From contig JAQDWB010000004.1 in NCBI GenBank assembly GCA_027673765.1, positions 96,427 to 160,426 on the forward strand: 64,000 nt of DNA, read 5' to 3'. The notes under the pieces are model-generated. The model was not told the origin of the DNA and did not search any database. It was given only the letters and a program-made list of their open reading frames with translations. Source of the DNA: Coriobacteriaceae bacterium AM113-163 (GTDB taxonomy: Bacteria; Actinomycetota; Coriobacteriia; Coriobacteriales; Coriobacteriaceae). Numbering within the stretch: position 1 is the stretch's first letter; the number at the start of each line of letters is the position of its first letter. The position numbers and the translations under genes were made by a program. Of this stretch, positions 28,650 to 37,693 are shown piece by piece.

Positions 28650-29216
28650 CTATTTGAGCTTGCGGGTCTTGGGCTTAAAGCGCATACCCGTCTGGCGCCC
28701 GCCACGTGCGGAGAATCCATAGCCGGACTGCGGCACGACGCCGGACATCAAAAACGGAATAGCAACCAGACCCGTCAGGATCGAAGACGGCAGCGCATGG
28801 CCGAAGATCGCCACGACAAAGCTCGTCTCCAAACCCATAAACAGCAAGATGATGCTGTAAATCACATTAATGACGAGCGCGAAGGTGCCCACCGTGATGC
28901 CGCGCGCACTCGGGGTACCGCCCGTCTGACCAGCGGCGCTGTGCACCAGGGCAAAAGAACCCACGGTCAGCAGGAGCGACATAACGCCCACCGGCACGGC
29001 AGCGGACAGGTCATAGAACAAGCCGCTGCAAAAACCGCACGCGACGGCACGGGTCGGGTCGCCCGAGAACACACTCAGGCACACAAGAATAATCATAAAG
29101 TTGACGCGACCGCCCGCAATGGAGATCTGCGGTGCGAGGCCTGCCTGCAGCAGCACGCACACGATGGCGGCGATTACAAACGTGCGAGAGCTCATCCCCT
29201 GCTCGTGTAGATCCAT
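28650..29216 (-). CDS. mreD: Rod-shape protein MreD
   Basis: Membrane component of the elongasome. The 188-residue protein has about five to six membrane helices (SSRTFVIAAIVCVLLQAGLAP, RVNFMIILVCLSVFSGDPTRAVACGFCSGLFYDL). The sequence is weakly conserved, so the call rests on topology and on its place between mreC and PBP2. The ATG at 29216 sits at the right distance from AGGGGG; an ATG two codons earlier is too close to it. Confidence 0.88.
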   Translation of the reverse strand: MDLHEQGMSSRTFVIAAIVCVLLQAGLAPQISIAGGRVNFMIILVCLSVFSGDPTRAVACGFCSGLFYDLSAAVPVGVMSLLLTVGSFALVHSAAGQTGGTPSARGITVGTFALVINVIYSIILLFMGLETSFVVAIFGHALPSSILTGLVAIPFLMSGVVPQSGYGFSARGGRQTGMRFKPKTRKLK

Positions 29217-29227
29217 GGACATGCCCC

Positions 29228-30226
29228 CTATTCGCTCGAGCCGGAATCGGTCGTCTCGGACGTGTCGGAACTGTCATCCGAACTCTCGTCCTTCGTCTTG
29301 GTCGCAGCGTCGCGCGACGTTCCCTGCGGCGTGCTGTTTGCCGTGCTCACGTCCTCATCCGAGGCCGACTGTTCGTCGGTCAGCGAGGTAATGACCAGCA
29401 CTTCCTCGTTGTTCTCGGCCGTGGTCTGAGCGCGCACCACAATGGTGTAGTACACGTCGTTTGCAGATTTCTCAACCGACGAGACGGTGCCGAGCGGTAG
29501 GCCCTTGGGGAACACGCCACCGATGCCCGAGGTCACGATGATGTCGCCGACTTTAACGTCGGAGTCGACGCTCACGTACTCAAGACGCAGCGTGCCGTCA
29601 GCCTGACCCTGCAGCATGCCCTGGGCGCGCGTGTCCTGCACCATGGCGGACACGCCCGAGTTCTCGTCGCCAATCAGGCGCACGGTAGAGGTCTTGGCCG
29701 ATACCTCGATAATCTGGCCGATAACACCGGCCGAACTCGTCACGGGCATGTTGATGGAAAGCCCATCGGCAGAACCCTTGTCGATGGTTACGGTCGAAGT
29801 CCAGGCATCGCCGGAGGCACCAACGATACGAGCTGCGGTCGATTTGAGGTTGTAGGTCGACTGCAGGCCGACCAGCCCTTCCAGACGCTCAGCGGTCTTT
29901 TGAGCCTCGGAGAGCTCAGCAACCTTAGAGGTCAGTTCCTCGTTTTGCTTCTTAAGCTCGTCGAGCGTGTCCTGCGACGCCGTAAGGTTAGAGAACACGT
30001 TGCCGATAGCATTGAAGGGAGCCGCCACGGCCGAGCCCACAAAGCGCACCGGCGAGGTAATCGTCGTTACGCCTGAACGCACGGCATGAATCGGCCCGGC
30101 CTCGCCCTCACGAATATAAAACGTGAGCAGCAATACCGAAATCAGGCTGAAAACAATCAACGGGCGCATACCCGTTGATTGTCGCTTGGTATTCAGATTT
30201 GTGGAGAAACCCGAAGATCGTGCCAA
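29228..30226 (-). CDS. mreC: Rod-shape protein MreC
   Basis: Bitopic elongasome protein that activates PBP2/RodA. It has one membrane helix at about 21-38 (RPLIVFSLISVLLLTF), a coiled coil at about 85-115 (LDELKKQNEELTSKVAELSEAQKTAERLEGLVGL) and two beta domains (GDAWTSTVTIDKGSADGLSINMPV, KVGDIIVTSGIGGVFPKGLPLGTV). The tail (about 285-332) is very Ser/Thr/Asp/Glu-rich and looks disordered. It starts with TTG at 30226 behind AAGGTGG. Confidence 0.94.
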   Translation of the reverse strand: MARSSGFSTNLNTKRQSTGMRPLIVFSLISVLLLTFYIREGEAGPIHAVRSGVTTITSPVRFVGSAVAAPFNAIGNVFSNLTASQDTLDELKKQNEELTSKVAELSEAQKTAERLEGLVGLQSTYNLKSTAARIVGASGDAWTSTVTIDKGSADGLSINMPVTSSAGVIGQIIEVSAKTSTVRLIGDENSGVSAMVQDTRAQGMLQGQADGTLRLEYVSVDSDVKVGDIIVTSGIGGVFPKGLPLGTVSSVEKSANDVYYTIVVRAQTTAENNEEVLVITSLTDEQSASDEDVSTANSTPQGTSRDAATKTKDESSDDSSDTSETTDSGSSE

Positions 30227-30247
30227 ATGGAATCCACCTTTTGGAAA

Positions 30248-31291
30248 TTAAGCATTGGTCTGGACGAAGCCGCCATCAAACGCATTGGCCTCGAGCACGC
30301 GGGCACAGCCGTTAACGACGTTATCGAGCGCCGTGGGGCTGACGTTGACCGAAACGCCGGTCTCATCGCGCAGGCGCACGTCTAGACCGCGCAGCAGCGC
30401 GCCGCCACCGGTCAGCAAAATGCCGTAGTACATAAGGTCCGAGGCAAGATCGGGAGGCGTAGCGTCGAGCGCGTCCTTGACAGCCTTGGCCATCTCGTCG
30501 AGCGGCTTGTTGAGCGCGCGACGAATCTCCTCGCTCTCGATGCGCACGGTCTTGGGCAGACCGGTGATCACGTCGCGGCCGTTGACCTCGACGTCGAGCT
30601 CGTCCTTGAGCGGCACGGCGGAGCCGACCTTGATCTTGATGTCCTCTGCCGTACGCTCGCCGATGGCCAGGTTGTAGGCATCGCGAACGTGCGTGAGGAT
30701 GGCCTGATCGAACTCGTCGCCGGCAATACGGATGGACTGCGAGACGACGATGCCGCCCATGGCGATAACGGCAACCTCGGTGGTACCGCCACCGATGTCG
30801 ATGACCATGGAGCCGGTGGGCTCCTCGACGGGCAGGTCGGCGCCGATAGCGGCGGCCATAGGCTCTTCGATCAGATAGGCCTGGCGGGCACCGGCCTGGA
30901 TCGTGGCCTCAAAGACAGCACGTTTCTCGACCGACGTGACACCGGAGGGAACGCAGACGACAACGCGCGGACGCGGAGTCCACGGATAGCGCTTCTCGGA
31001 CGCCTTGTCGATAAAGTAGCGAAGCATGGCCTCGGTAACATCGAAGTCGGCGATAACGCCGTCCTTAAGGGGACGAACGGCCACAATGTTGCCGGGTGTA
31101 CGGCCGAGCATGCGCTTTGCCTCGATACCGACCGCCAGGATGCGCTCGTCGTTCTTGTCGATGGCGACAACAGAGGGCTCGCGAATGACGATGCCCTTGC
31201 CGCGCACGGAGACAAGCGTATTGGCGGTGCCGAGGTCGATGGCAAGATCGCCCGCATAGCTACCGAAGAACATATCCATCAAAGAAAACAA
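30248..31291 (-). CDS. mreB: Rod-shape-determining actin homologue MreB
   Basis: Actin-like ATPase that positions the lateral wall synthesis machinery. Its phosphate-1 motif is AIDLGTANTLV, phosphate-2 is VIDIGGGTTEVAVIA, and the adenosine motif is LTGGGALLRGL. At 347 residues it is full length. The likely start is TTG at 31291 (GGAG five bases before); an ATG four codons in is the alternative. It heads mreBCD-PBP2-rodA. Confidence 0.97.
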   Translation of the reverse strand: MFSLMDMFFGSYAGDLAIDLGTANTLVSVRGKGIVIREPSVVAIDKNDERILAVGIEAKRMLGRTPGNIVAVRPLKDGVIADFDVTEAMLRYFIDKASEKRYPWTPRPRVVVCVPSGVTSVEKRAVFEATIQAGARQAYLIEEPMAAAIGADLPVEEPTGSMVIDIGGGTTEVAVIAMGGIVVSQSIRIAGDEFDQAILTHVRDAYNLAIGERTAEDIKIKVGSAVPLKDELDVEVNGRDVITGLPKTVRIESEEIRRALNKPLDEMAKAVKDALDATPPDLASDLMYYGILLTGGGALLRGLDVRLRDETGVSVNVSPTALDNVVNGCARVLEANAFDGGFVQTNA

Positions 31292-31351
31292 CGCAACTCC
31301 TGATGTGTTGGATGATTGCTGGAAAACTACTAGCTCATCATACTAGCGCAA

Positions 31352-31384
31352 GCCCGGCACCTCACTTGCGGTGAAGCGCCGGGC
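31352..31384 (-). terminator. Hairpin between the TPR gene and mreB
   Basis: GCCCGGC/GCCGGGC with an inner CTCAC/GTGAA partial match lies 23 bases past the TPR gene's stop and upstream of mreB. It lacks a clean U-tract on the minus strand, so termination is likely but not certain. Confidence 0.5.
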
Positions 31385-31406
31385 AAAGCTAAATCCCATA
31401 AGGTCA

Positions 31407-32711
31407 CTACTGGTTGTCAGCAGCCGAGAAATCCATATCGAGCGAGGAAACGGCCCAGCCGATATGGTTGTCGGAGCGCACGAATTTGACGGTGTACTCC
31501 TGCTCGCCTCCCTTGGACAGCGATGCCTTCACCTTGGCGGTCGTCTCGGTCATGGACTGATCCATGCCCTCGACGGACACGGTGGCACCCTGCGGAATCG
31601 AGGAGATGATCATCGACTTGGCGTCCTCGGACAGGCTCGAGGCCAGGCAAGACTCGGCCTTTGCGGTGTCACCGTCGCCGGCAGCCTGGAACAGATCGGT
31701 AACGACAGACTCCTGAGACGGGAAGCCAAAGCCGCGCGTGTAAGCAAAGCCCAGACCGCCCGCGGCGATCAAAATGAGCAGAAGCAGCACGATGAAGACT
31801 TTGAGGCCCGTGTGGCGATGGCGACGACGGACCTTGGCCTGCTTACGATCCTGACGGTCCTGCTGGACCATCTCGGACTCGGACAGCGTAAAGAAGCCGG
31901 TGTCCGAGGGATCAGGCATAAACTGACCGGTCGCGCCCGTAGGATCGAGCGGATCGACGGCAGGAGCGTCCATCGCGGGCGCCGGAGCCGTGGCCATAGC
32001 CGTCTGGGCAGACAGCGCGGCAAGCGAATCGTGCACGCGGGCAAGCTCATCGGCCTGCTCGGAGGTGAGCTGGTAGATGCCATCGGCAGTAGCGGTGTTA
32101 AAGGCGTCGAGTGCGTCGGAGGGACGGCCGGCGGCAGAAAGCGCCTGACCCATGCCGGCGTTGAGCGCACGCGTGTCGTCGCGGGGGCCGGCAAAGTCGA
32201 TAGCCGTGCGGTAGGTCTCCACGGCGTCCGCCGGACGGCCGAGCTTAATGAAGCAACGACCGAGCTCGCCGAGTGCGGCGGCAGGAGCCGGATTGGCGCC
32301 GTCGATGGCAGCCTGACGGAAGGCGGTTCCCGCGTTGGCATAGTCGCCCGACTGGAACAGCGCATTGCCCAGGCCCAGATAGGCCTTGAACGGCGTGGCA
32401 TAGGAAGCATCCTGCGTAGCGGCAGAGAAAGCCTGAGCGGCCGTCGTGTAGTCGCCCACGGCGGCGAGCGCCTTGCCGCGGTTGGTGAGCAGCGCGCCGC
32501 GCTTGCCGTAGGTACCGTCGTTGAGGGCGGCGGCATAGGCCTCGGCGGCCTCGGCATACATGCCCAGGTGCATCAAGGCGTTGCCACGAAGGTGATCGGC
32601 CTCGCCCATAATCTCATCGGGAGTCTTTGCCGCCCCAAGCATCTGGGCTGCAGCGGAAAAATCACCCGCGCGGTAAGCGGCGCGGCCCTGTTGGATCAGC
32701 TGGCTATTCAA
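31407..32711 (-). CDS. TPR-repeat membrane protein of unknown function
   Basis: This 434-residue protein has about six tetratricopeptide repeats in residues 1-215 (for example AAYRAGDFSAAAQMLGAAK, GNALMHLGMYAEAAEAYAAAL, GNALFQSGDYANAGTAFRQAA, GRCFIKLGRPADAVETYRTAI). An Ala/Pro linker and a basic stretch (RKQAKVRRRHRH) precede one membrane helix (about 305-325, VFIVLLLLILIAAGGLGFAY). The C-terminal ~110 residues form a DUF4878-like or lipoprotein-like extracellular domain (AESCLASSLSEDAKSMIIS). The TPRs would face the cytoplasm. TTG start at 32711 behind AAAGGGG. The function is not known; partner genes are the cyclophilin and zinc-ribbon protein next to it. Confidence 0.8.
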   Translation of the reverse strand: MNSQLIQQGRAAYRAGDFSAAAQMLGAAKTPDEIMGEADHLRGNALMHLGMYAEAAEAYAAALNDGTYGKRGALLTNRGKALAAVGDYTTAAQAFSAATQDASYATPFKAYLGLGNALFQSGDYANAGTAFRQAAIDGANPAPAAALGELGRCFIKLGRPADAVETYRTAIDFAGPRDDTRALNAGMGQALSAAGRPSDALDAFNTATADGIYQLTSEQADELARVHDSLAALSAQTAMATAPAPAMDAPAVDPLDPTGATGQFMPDPSDTGFFTLSESEMVQQDRQDRKQAKVRRRHRHTGLKVFIVLLLLILIAAGGLGFAYTRGFGFPSQESVVTDLFQAAGDGDTAKAESCLASSLSEDAKSMIISSIPQGATVSVEGMDQSMTETTAKVKASLSKGGEQEYTVKFVRSDNHIGWAVSSLDMDFSAADNQ

Positions 32712-32722
32712 GGAAGTCCCCT

Positions 32723-33265
32723 TTACTCGTGAACGATCTCGACATGAACGATCTCGTCGCCGGCACGCAGCTGCGAAATCACATCGAGACCCTCGACCGT
32801 GGTACCAAAGACGGTGTAACCGGAATCGAGATTATGCTGGGCACCCAGGCAGAAGTAGAACTGCGAACCCGCGGAATCGGGGTCCATGGAGCGTGCCATG
32901 GCAAGGGCGCCATCGACATGGCTGTTGCGCGGATTGGTGGCAAACTCGCCCTTGATGCAGTAGCCGGGGCCACCGGTACCGGGCATGCCGTCGGGGCCCT
33001 CAAGACCGGCAGCGACGTCGGCGCCGGACATGTCGCGGGTATTGGGGTCCCCGCCCTGGATAACAAAACCGGGCACATAGCGATGGAACTTAAGGCCATC
33101 ATAGAAGCCCATCGTGGAAAGCTCGCAGAAGTTCGCGACATGAATGGGAGCGCCCTCGCCGTCAAACTTGACCTTGATGGTACCCTTCGACGTCTCGATT
33201 ACGGCACACTCGTCGCCGACAAGCTGATACTCGGGCGTGTAGAGCTCTTTCTTAAAACCAAACAT
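32723..33265 (-). CDS. Cyclophilin-type peptidyl-prolyl cis-trans isomerase
   Basis: Proline isomerase with the cyclophilin fold: IETSKGTIKVKFDGEGAP, the active-site FHRYVPGFVIQGGDP with its catalytic Arg, and SAGSQFYFCLGAQHNLDSGYTVFGTTVEGLDVI. It is 180 residues with no signal peptide, so cytoplasmic. The ATG at 33265 follows AGGAGGG. Confidence 0.94.
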   Translation of the reverse strand: MFGFKKELYTPEYQLVGDECAVIETSKGTIKVKFDGEGAPIHVANFCELSTMGFYDGLKFHRYVPGFVIQGGDPNTRDMSGADVAAGLEGPDGMPGTGGPGYCIKGEFATNPRNSHVDGALAMARSMDPDSAGSQFYFCLGAQHNLDSGYTVFGTTVEGLDVISQLRAGDEIVHVEIVHE

Positions 33266-33372
33266 GTGGTTCCCTCCTCGTGCGTTTAAAGCATATTTGT
33301 ACGAATTGTAGCAATAAGCACGGGTTTACATCAATTGCGCACGTAGGTTATGCCGACTATGGCGAACTAATT

Positions 33373-34515
33373 TTAGGAACGCTGCTGCGGCTTCCAGGAA
33401 CCCACATTGGCATCGTACTGGTTCAGCGCGCTGTTGCCGCCCTGCGCGATGGGCGCCAGGATCTCGCTTTGGTGGGAACTCATCGACTCGCCATCGGGAA
33501 TGGCCAGCGAGATATCCCAGCTCTGGCAGATCACGTCGACGCGCTCATACATCCACTCGGCAAGCTGCTTTAAGTGGGCGATGTCATCCGCATAGACCGT
33601 ATCGTCCTGTACTTTCAGGTTGTTGAGCTCATCTTGCGTCTTTTTGATCTGGTCGCGCAGGGCGTAGGCACTCTGCGACAGCTCCTGACGGGTGGACAGC
33701 GGCGTTCGGAGATAACCGTTGTTAAAGGAATCGATGACCTCGCCGATCTGGTCCTCGTCAGCGTAGGACACGATGGTCTGATACAGACCATCGAGCCTGG
33801 TATAGAGCTGATCATCGGTGAGCACGGTTTCTTCCTGAACCACCTCGGCAGAATCGCCCTGCTTGGTATCGTCCTCAGTCGCCTCGCCCTTTTGACGCGT
33901 GGGGAAGGTGGTTTGTGCAGCTTGGCCAAACTGGTCGTAGAAGCCAGGCATAACACCCATGGGATCGGTCGTCACGAACCAATAGGCACCACCGCACACG
34001 ACGGCAAGGACCGCGATGATAATGAGCGGCTTGGGAATATGACGCTTATGCTTGTGATAGGCGTCCTCGTCGGGGTGCACCTTGCGCTTGGGTTTTTGAG
34101 CATCGTCATGCAGGGAAACGGGCGTGGGAATATCGACCTTGGGGATACCGAAATCCTTATCGAAAGCCGGCAGCACGCAGGTCTCATTGGGGTCGGCGGC
34201 GTCCGAAAGCACCGCAGCGGCAGAGGCCGGCGCATGCGGCACCTCGGTATCGATCTGCTCTTGCGTTAGGCGCGGAAAGCCCGCCGTGCGGCCCGCTGCC
34301 AGGTCGGATGCTGCCGCATCCTCGGAGAGGATACCCGGAGCCGGGCGTCCGCATTTGGGGCATGTACGATCATGCGGAGAAAGACGGGCACCGCAGCCCT
34401 CACAGAACACAAACTCGGTGTGCTCGGGACCATCGCCCGGACCCACATAGGCGTTGCAGTAGGGGCAGAACGAGGCGCCGTCCTCGATAGTCTTAAGGCA
34501 ATGCGGGCAGATCAC
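33373..34515 (-). CDS. Zinc-ribbon membrane protein of unknown function
   Basis: A 380-residue protein with two N-terminal zinc ribbons, each with paired CxxC motifs (CPHCLKTIEDGASFCPYC and CEGCGARLSPHDRTCPKC). There follow an acidic linker, a Lys/His-rich stretch (KRKVHPDEDAYHKHKRHIPK), one membrane helix (about 165-185, PLIIIAVLAVVCGGAYWFV) and an extracellular alpha-helical domain of about 190 residues with no family I can name. The start is GTG at 34515 (AGAGG before it), because the cysteines then begin at residue 3; an upstream TTG is less well placed. It shares the cytoplasmic sensor/TM/outer domain layout with the TPR protein two genes away. Confidence 0.78.
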   Translation of the reverse strand: MICPHCLKTIEDGASFCPYCNAYVGPGDGPEHTEFVFCEGCGARLSPHDRTCPKCGRPAPGILSEDAAASDLAAGRTAGFPRLTQEQIDTEVPHAPASAAAVLSDAADPNETCVLPAFDKDFGIPKVDIPTPVSLHDDAQKPKRKVHPDEDAYHKHKRHIPKPLIIIAVLAVVCGGAYWFVTTDPMGVMPGFYDQFGQAAQTTFPTRQKGEATEDDTKQGDSAEVVQEETVLTDDQLYTRLDGLYQTIVSYADEDQIGEVIDSFNNGYLRTPLSTRQELSQSAYALRDQIKKTQDELNNLKVQDDTVYADDIAHLKQLAEWMYERVDVICQSWDISLAIPDGESMSSHQSEILAPIAQGGNSALNQYDANVGSWKPQQRS

Positions 34516-34618
34516 GGCATCCTCTTTTCGAAGCAATTCAAACAATCGAGGTTAGAGCATAACATCGCCACGGCTCTACTGGAGCAAGGCACCAATTCAA
34601 CATCGCCAGGGCGCGTAG

Positions 34619-37336
34619 TTACTTCTTCTTTTTGCTCGGCATCGAGACTTTGATGCCTTGGGCGGACTTGGTTACGCGAGAGCGCTTGGCTCCGCTACCC
34701 TTCTTTTTCTTGGGCTGGGCCTGGGCCACGCCCTCGAGTGCGCGGGCCTCGGCCTCGCGAACGGTGCGAGCTTCGCGGCGCTGCGCCATGTCGGCGACGA
34801 CGCGCTTGGCAAAACGCTCGGCCGTCGAACCCGTCGAGCTCACCTTGCCGCCACCGCGACCAAAGCGAACGCGCACACCGCGGCCAAAACCAGTTGCGGC
34901 ATGACGACGACGCGGCTTGAGCGAATCCATCATCGTGGCGAGCTTAAAGAACACCGAGCAGGTGATGACCACGATGACAGCCAAGATAACCATCTGGCCC
35001 ATCGACAGGTTGGCAATAGACAGCAGCTTCGGGAATCCGATAACGCCCGTCAGGATGCCGGCAACTACAAACACAAAGAGCGCCACACGTAAGGGCGTGA
35101 GGGGCTGCGAGATACGCCAGATCAGGCTGACACTCGCAGCGCACGACGTAAGTAGGCACATCGTAGACAGCGTGAGCTGGTTAAAGCCGAACACGCGCGC
35201 CACAAAGATATCGAGCGCCGCGGCCAAAATGACCGCAAGCGACGCCGGCAGTGCCCGCTTGAGCACGTTCGTCAGGAACGACCCCTTCACGCGAGCATTG
35301 TTGGGCTCCAGGCCCAACACAAAGCCCGGCGCGCCAATGCAGAAGAAGTTGATGAGCGTCATCTGAATCGGCTCGAAAGGGTACGGCGGCAGTGCGATGC
35401 ACAGCGCCGCCAGGCCCATCGAGAACAGCGTCTTGGTCAAGAACAGCGAAGCCGAACGCTGCAGGTTGTTGATGGAGCGACGGCCCTCGGCCACCACAGC
35501 AGGCATCGAGGCAAAGTCGTTGTCGACGAGCACGATCTCGGCCACGTTGCGCGCGGCATCGGAGCCGGCCGCCATGGCGACGGAGCAGTCGGCCTCCTTG
35601 AGCGCCAGCACGTCGTTGACGCCGTCGCCCGTCATGGCCACGGTGTGCTCGCGGCGCTTGAGTGCCTGCACGAGCTCGCGCTTCTGCTGCGGGGTCACAC
35701 GACCAAAAACATGGTAGCGGTCCACTGCGGCATCGAGCTTGGCCGGCGTATCGAGCGTCGTGGCGTCCACATAAGCGTCCGCCCCCGGCACGCCCACCAC
35801 GCGCGCGATCGACGACACCGTACGCGGGTCGTCGCCACTGATCACGTTAAGGGTCACGCCCTGCTCGTTAAAGTAGCCGATGGTCTCGGCCGCCGAGGTA
35901 CGAATCTCGTCGCGGATGGTCACAAAGCCCACGGGCTCGGCCTCGCCCACCATATCGCCATCGGGCGTAAAGCCGTCCACGCGCGCCACCACGAGCACGC
36001 GGCAGGTATCGGCAAGCTCGGCGACACGGTTCTCGACCTGGGCAAACGCACGATCAGAGAGCACAAACTGCGCCGCACCCATCACATAGGAGCCCTGCGC
36101 AAACGAGGCACCACTCCACTTTTTGGAGGACGAGAACGGAATGACCGACAGCGGCTCAGACACCTCGACCGGGCGATCGGCGTAATAGTTGAGCAGCGCC
36201 TGGCAGGTCTCGTTGGCATCGGCCGAGGTCGCACGCGCCACGTTAGCCAGCGCAAAATCGAGCACCGTGGTATCGACGGGAACGGCGGCGTCGCTCTCCC
36301 CCACACCCATACCCTCGACCGGTAGCGGATAGGTACCCTCGACCTCCATGCGACCCGACGTGATGGTGCCCGTCTTGTCCAGGCACAGCACGTCGACGCG
36401 AGCGAGCGTCTCGATGCAGTAGAGCTGCTGCGCCAGCACCTTGCGGCGGGCCAGGCGCACCGTGGCGATGGCGAGCACCGACGAGGTCAGCAGCACCAGG
36501 CCTTGCGGGATCATGCCCAGCAGGGCGCCCACCGTGGACAGCAGCGCCGACGAAGGCACATGACCAGCCAACAGCTCGGAGAAGCACCACGAAAGCGCGC
36601 TATCGCCCGGGGTTCCCGCGGCATCCCACAGCTCGCTCACACTCGAGGCAAACAACGCCAAACCGAGCGGGATCATGATGATGCTCGCAAAGCGCGCGAT
36701 GGCATTAAGCGCGTTCATGATCTCGGAATTGACCTTTTTGACGTACTTGGCCTCATTATTAATTTTAGCCACGTAGTTGTCGGCGCCGACATGGATCACG
36801 CGGGCGCGCAGCAGGCCCGAGTCGATAAAGCTGCCGCTCATGAGCTCGGAACCGGGCTGCTTCTTAATAAGGTCGCTCTCGCCCGTCAGCAGGCTCTCGT
36901 TCACGAGCGCCTCGCCCGAAACCACCACGGCGTCAGCGGGAATCTGGTCGCCGCGCCCCAGGCGGATGATGTCGTCGAGCACGATCTGGTCCAGGTCGAG
37001 CTCCACCTCGGCGCCGTCGCGCACCGCGATGGCCTTCTTGGAGGTCAGCAGCGTGAGCTTATCGACCATCTTCTTGGAACGCATGGACTGGATGACGCCA
37101 ATAGCAGTATTGAGGAACACTACGAACAGGAACGTCAGATTCTTAAACGAACCGGTCAAAATGACCAGGAACGCCAAGATCACGTTGATCAAATTGAACA
37201 GCGTGCAGAGGTTCTCGATGATGAGCTCTTTGACCGACTTGGTCTTGAGCTCCATGTTGCGGTTGATCTTACCGGCGGCGATGCGCTCCTCGACCTCGGC
37301 GGTCGAGAGTCCGCGCTCGATATCCGTTGCTGCCAT
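34619..37336 (-). CDS. Cation-transporting P-type ATPase (CtpE/Exp7-like)
   Basis: P-type ATPase with the actuator motif TGES (about 151-154), the phosphorylation motif DKTGT (about 320-324) and the hinge TGDGVNDVLALKEAD. The membrane motif is MIPQGL where calcium pumps have PEGL, as in the CtpE/Exp7 group; the transported ion is probably Ca2+ or another divalent cation, by family inference only. It is about 905 residues with 8-10 membrane helices and an unusual cytoplasmic C-terminal extension of about 90 residues rich in Arg/Lys, ending SMPSKKKK. The ATG at 37336 is preferred over one five codons earlier. Confidence 0.92.
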   Translation of the reverse strand: MAATDIERGLSTAEVEERIAAGKINRNMELKTKSVKELIIENLCTLFNLINVILAFLVILTGSFKNLTFLFVVFLNTAIGVIQSMRSKKMVDKLTLLTSKKAIAVRDGAEVELDLDQIVLDDIIRLGRGDQIPADAVVVSGEALVNESLLTGESDLIKKQPGSELMSGSFIDSGLLRARVIHVGADNYVAKINNEAKYVKKVNSEIMNALNAIARFASIIMIPLGLALFASSVSELWDAAGTPGDSALSWCFSELLAGHVPSSALLSTVGALLGMIPQGLVLLTSSVLAIATVRLARRKVLAQQLYCIETLARVDVLCLDKTGTITSGRMEVEGTYPLPVEGMGVGESDAAVPVDTTVLDFALANVARATSADANETCQALLNYYADRPVEVSEPLSVIPFSSSKKWSGASFAQGSYVMGAAQFVLSDRAFAQVENRVAELADTCRVLVVARVDGFTPDGDMVGEAEPVGFVTIRDEIRTSAAETIGYFNEQGVTLNVISGDDPRTVSSIARVVGVPGADAYVDATTLDTPAKLDAAVDRYHVFGRVTPQQKRELVQALKRREHTVAMTGDGVNDVLALKEADCSVAMAAGSDAARNVAEIVLVDNDFASMPAVVAEGRRSINNLQRSASLFLTKTLFSMGLAALCIALPPYPFEPIQMTLINFFCIGAPGFVLGLEPNNARVKGSFLTNVLKRALPASLAVILAAALDIFVARVFGFNQLTLSTMCLLTSCAASVSLIWRISQPLTPLRVALFVFVVAGILTGVIGFPKLLSIANLSMGQMVILAVIVVITCSVFFKLATMMDSLKPRRRHAATGFGRGVRVRFGRGGGKVSSTGSTAERFAKRVVADMAQRREARTVREAEARALEGVAQAQPKKKKGSGAKRSRVTKSAQGIKVSMPSKKKK

Positions 37337-37365
37337 ACCACGTCCCATCACGTCGCGTCGGTATA

Positions 37366-37408
37366 AGAAAAACCGCCCGGACCATGCGAGGTTCGGACGG
37401 TCTTACGT
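37366..37408 (-). terminator. Terminator downstream of tRNA-Arg(CCG)
   Basis: On the minus strand CCGTCCG/CGGGCGG, with one T-G pair and an inner ACC/GGT, is followed by TTTTTC. It begins 4 bases past the tRNA 3' end. Confidence 0.75.
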
Positions 37409-37412
37409 TCGA

Positions 37413-37489
37413 TGGTGCCCCATGTTGGATTCGAACCAACGGCCTTCTGCTCCGGAGGCAGACGCTCTAATCCCCTGAGCTAATAGGGC
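37413..37489 (-). tRNA. tRNA-Arg (anticodon CCG)
   Basis: Complete cloverleaf on the minus strand: acceptor GCCCTAT/ATGGGGC (one T-G pair), D stem GCTC/GAGC, anticodon stem TCTGC/GCAGA with loop CTCCGGA (anticodon CCG), T arm GTTGG-TTCGAAT-CCAAC, discriminator A and an encoded CCA. Confidence 0.95.
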
Positions 37490-37609
37490 CAACGGTTGGC
37501 ATTATACCCAAGTGCACCACGGGCTATCAAAATAAAAGAAAAAGCTTTGCAATTCCGGGGAAGACGCGGCGCAACGGCTCACTTTAGAAGGCAAAAGCGA
37601 ATCAGATAG

Positions 37610-37615
37610 TATAAA
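37610..37615 (+). promoter_or_regulatory. -10 box of the aromatic amino acid operon
   Basis: TATAAA, with the small leader ORF's ATG 6 bases downstream. No convincing -35 is seen, so the site is tentative. Confidence 0.4.
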
Positions 37616-37620
37616 CTCTC

Positions 37621-37683
37621 ATGCACCATATATACACGGCTCGCGATGCGGGCCGTTTTTGCAAGGGTTATCCATCGAGGTGA
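37621..37683 (+). CDS. Candidate leader peptide of the aro operon (20 residues)
   Basis: An ATG at 37621 opens a 20-codon frame beginning MHHIYTARDAG, with Tyr5, Phe13 and Tyr17, that ends with a TGA 10 bases before the aroF ATG. It spans the hairpin at 37636-37660 completely. The -10 box 6 bases before suggests leaderless translation. Its aromatic codons and its overlap with the hairpin fit attenuation control of an aromatic amino acid operon, but it may be chance; no ribosome site is present. Confidence 0.35.
   Translation: MHHIYTARDAGRFCKGYPSR
37636..37660 (+). promoter_or_regulatory. Intrinsic-terminator-like attenuator in the aroF leader
   Basis: A 9-bp stem ACGGCTCGC/GCGGGCCGT (one T-G pair) with a GAT loop is followed directly by TTTT. 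It lies between the probable promoter and aroF, and no plus-strand gene precedes it, so it would act on the aro operon itself. Confidence 0.6.
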
Positions 37684-37693
37684 GAGGCACACC

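Noticed and set aside
37646..37693. In-frame ATG 16 codons upstream of the chosen aroF start
   Set aside because: It falls within the attenuator hairpin, lacks a ribosome site and would add residues absent from the family; the ATG at 37694 has GAGGTGAGAGG.
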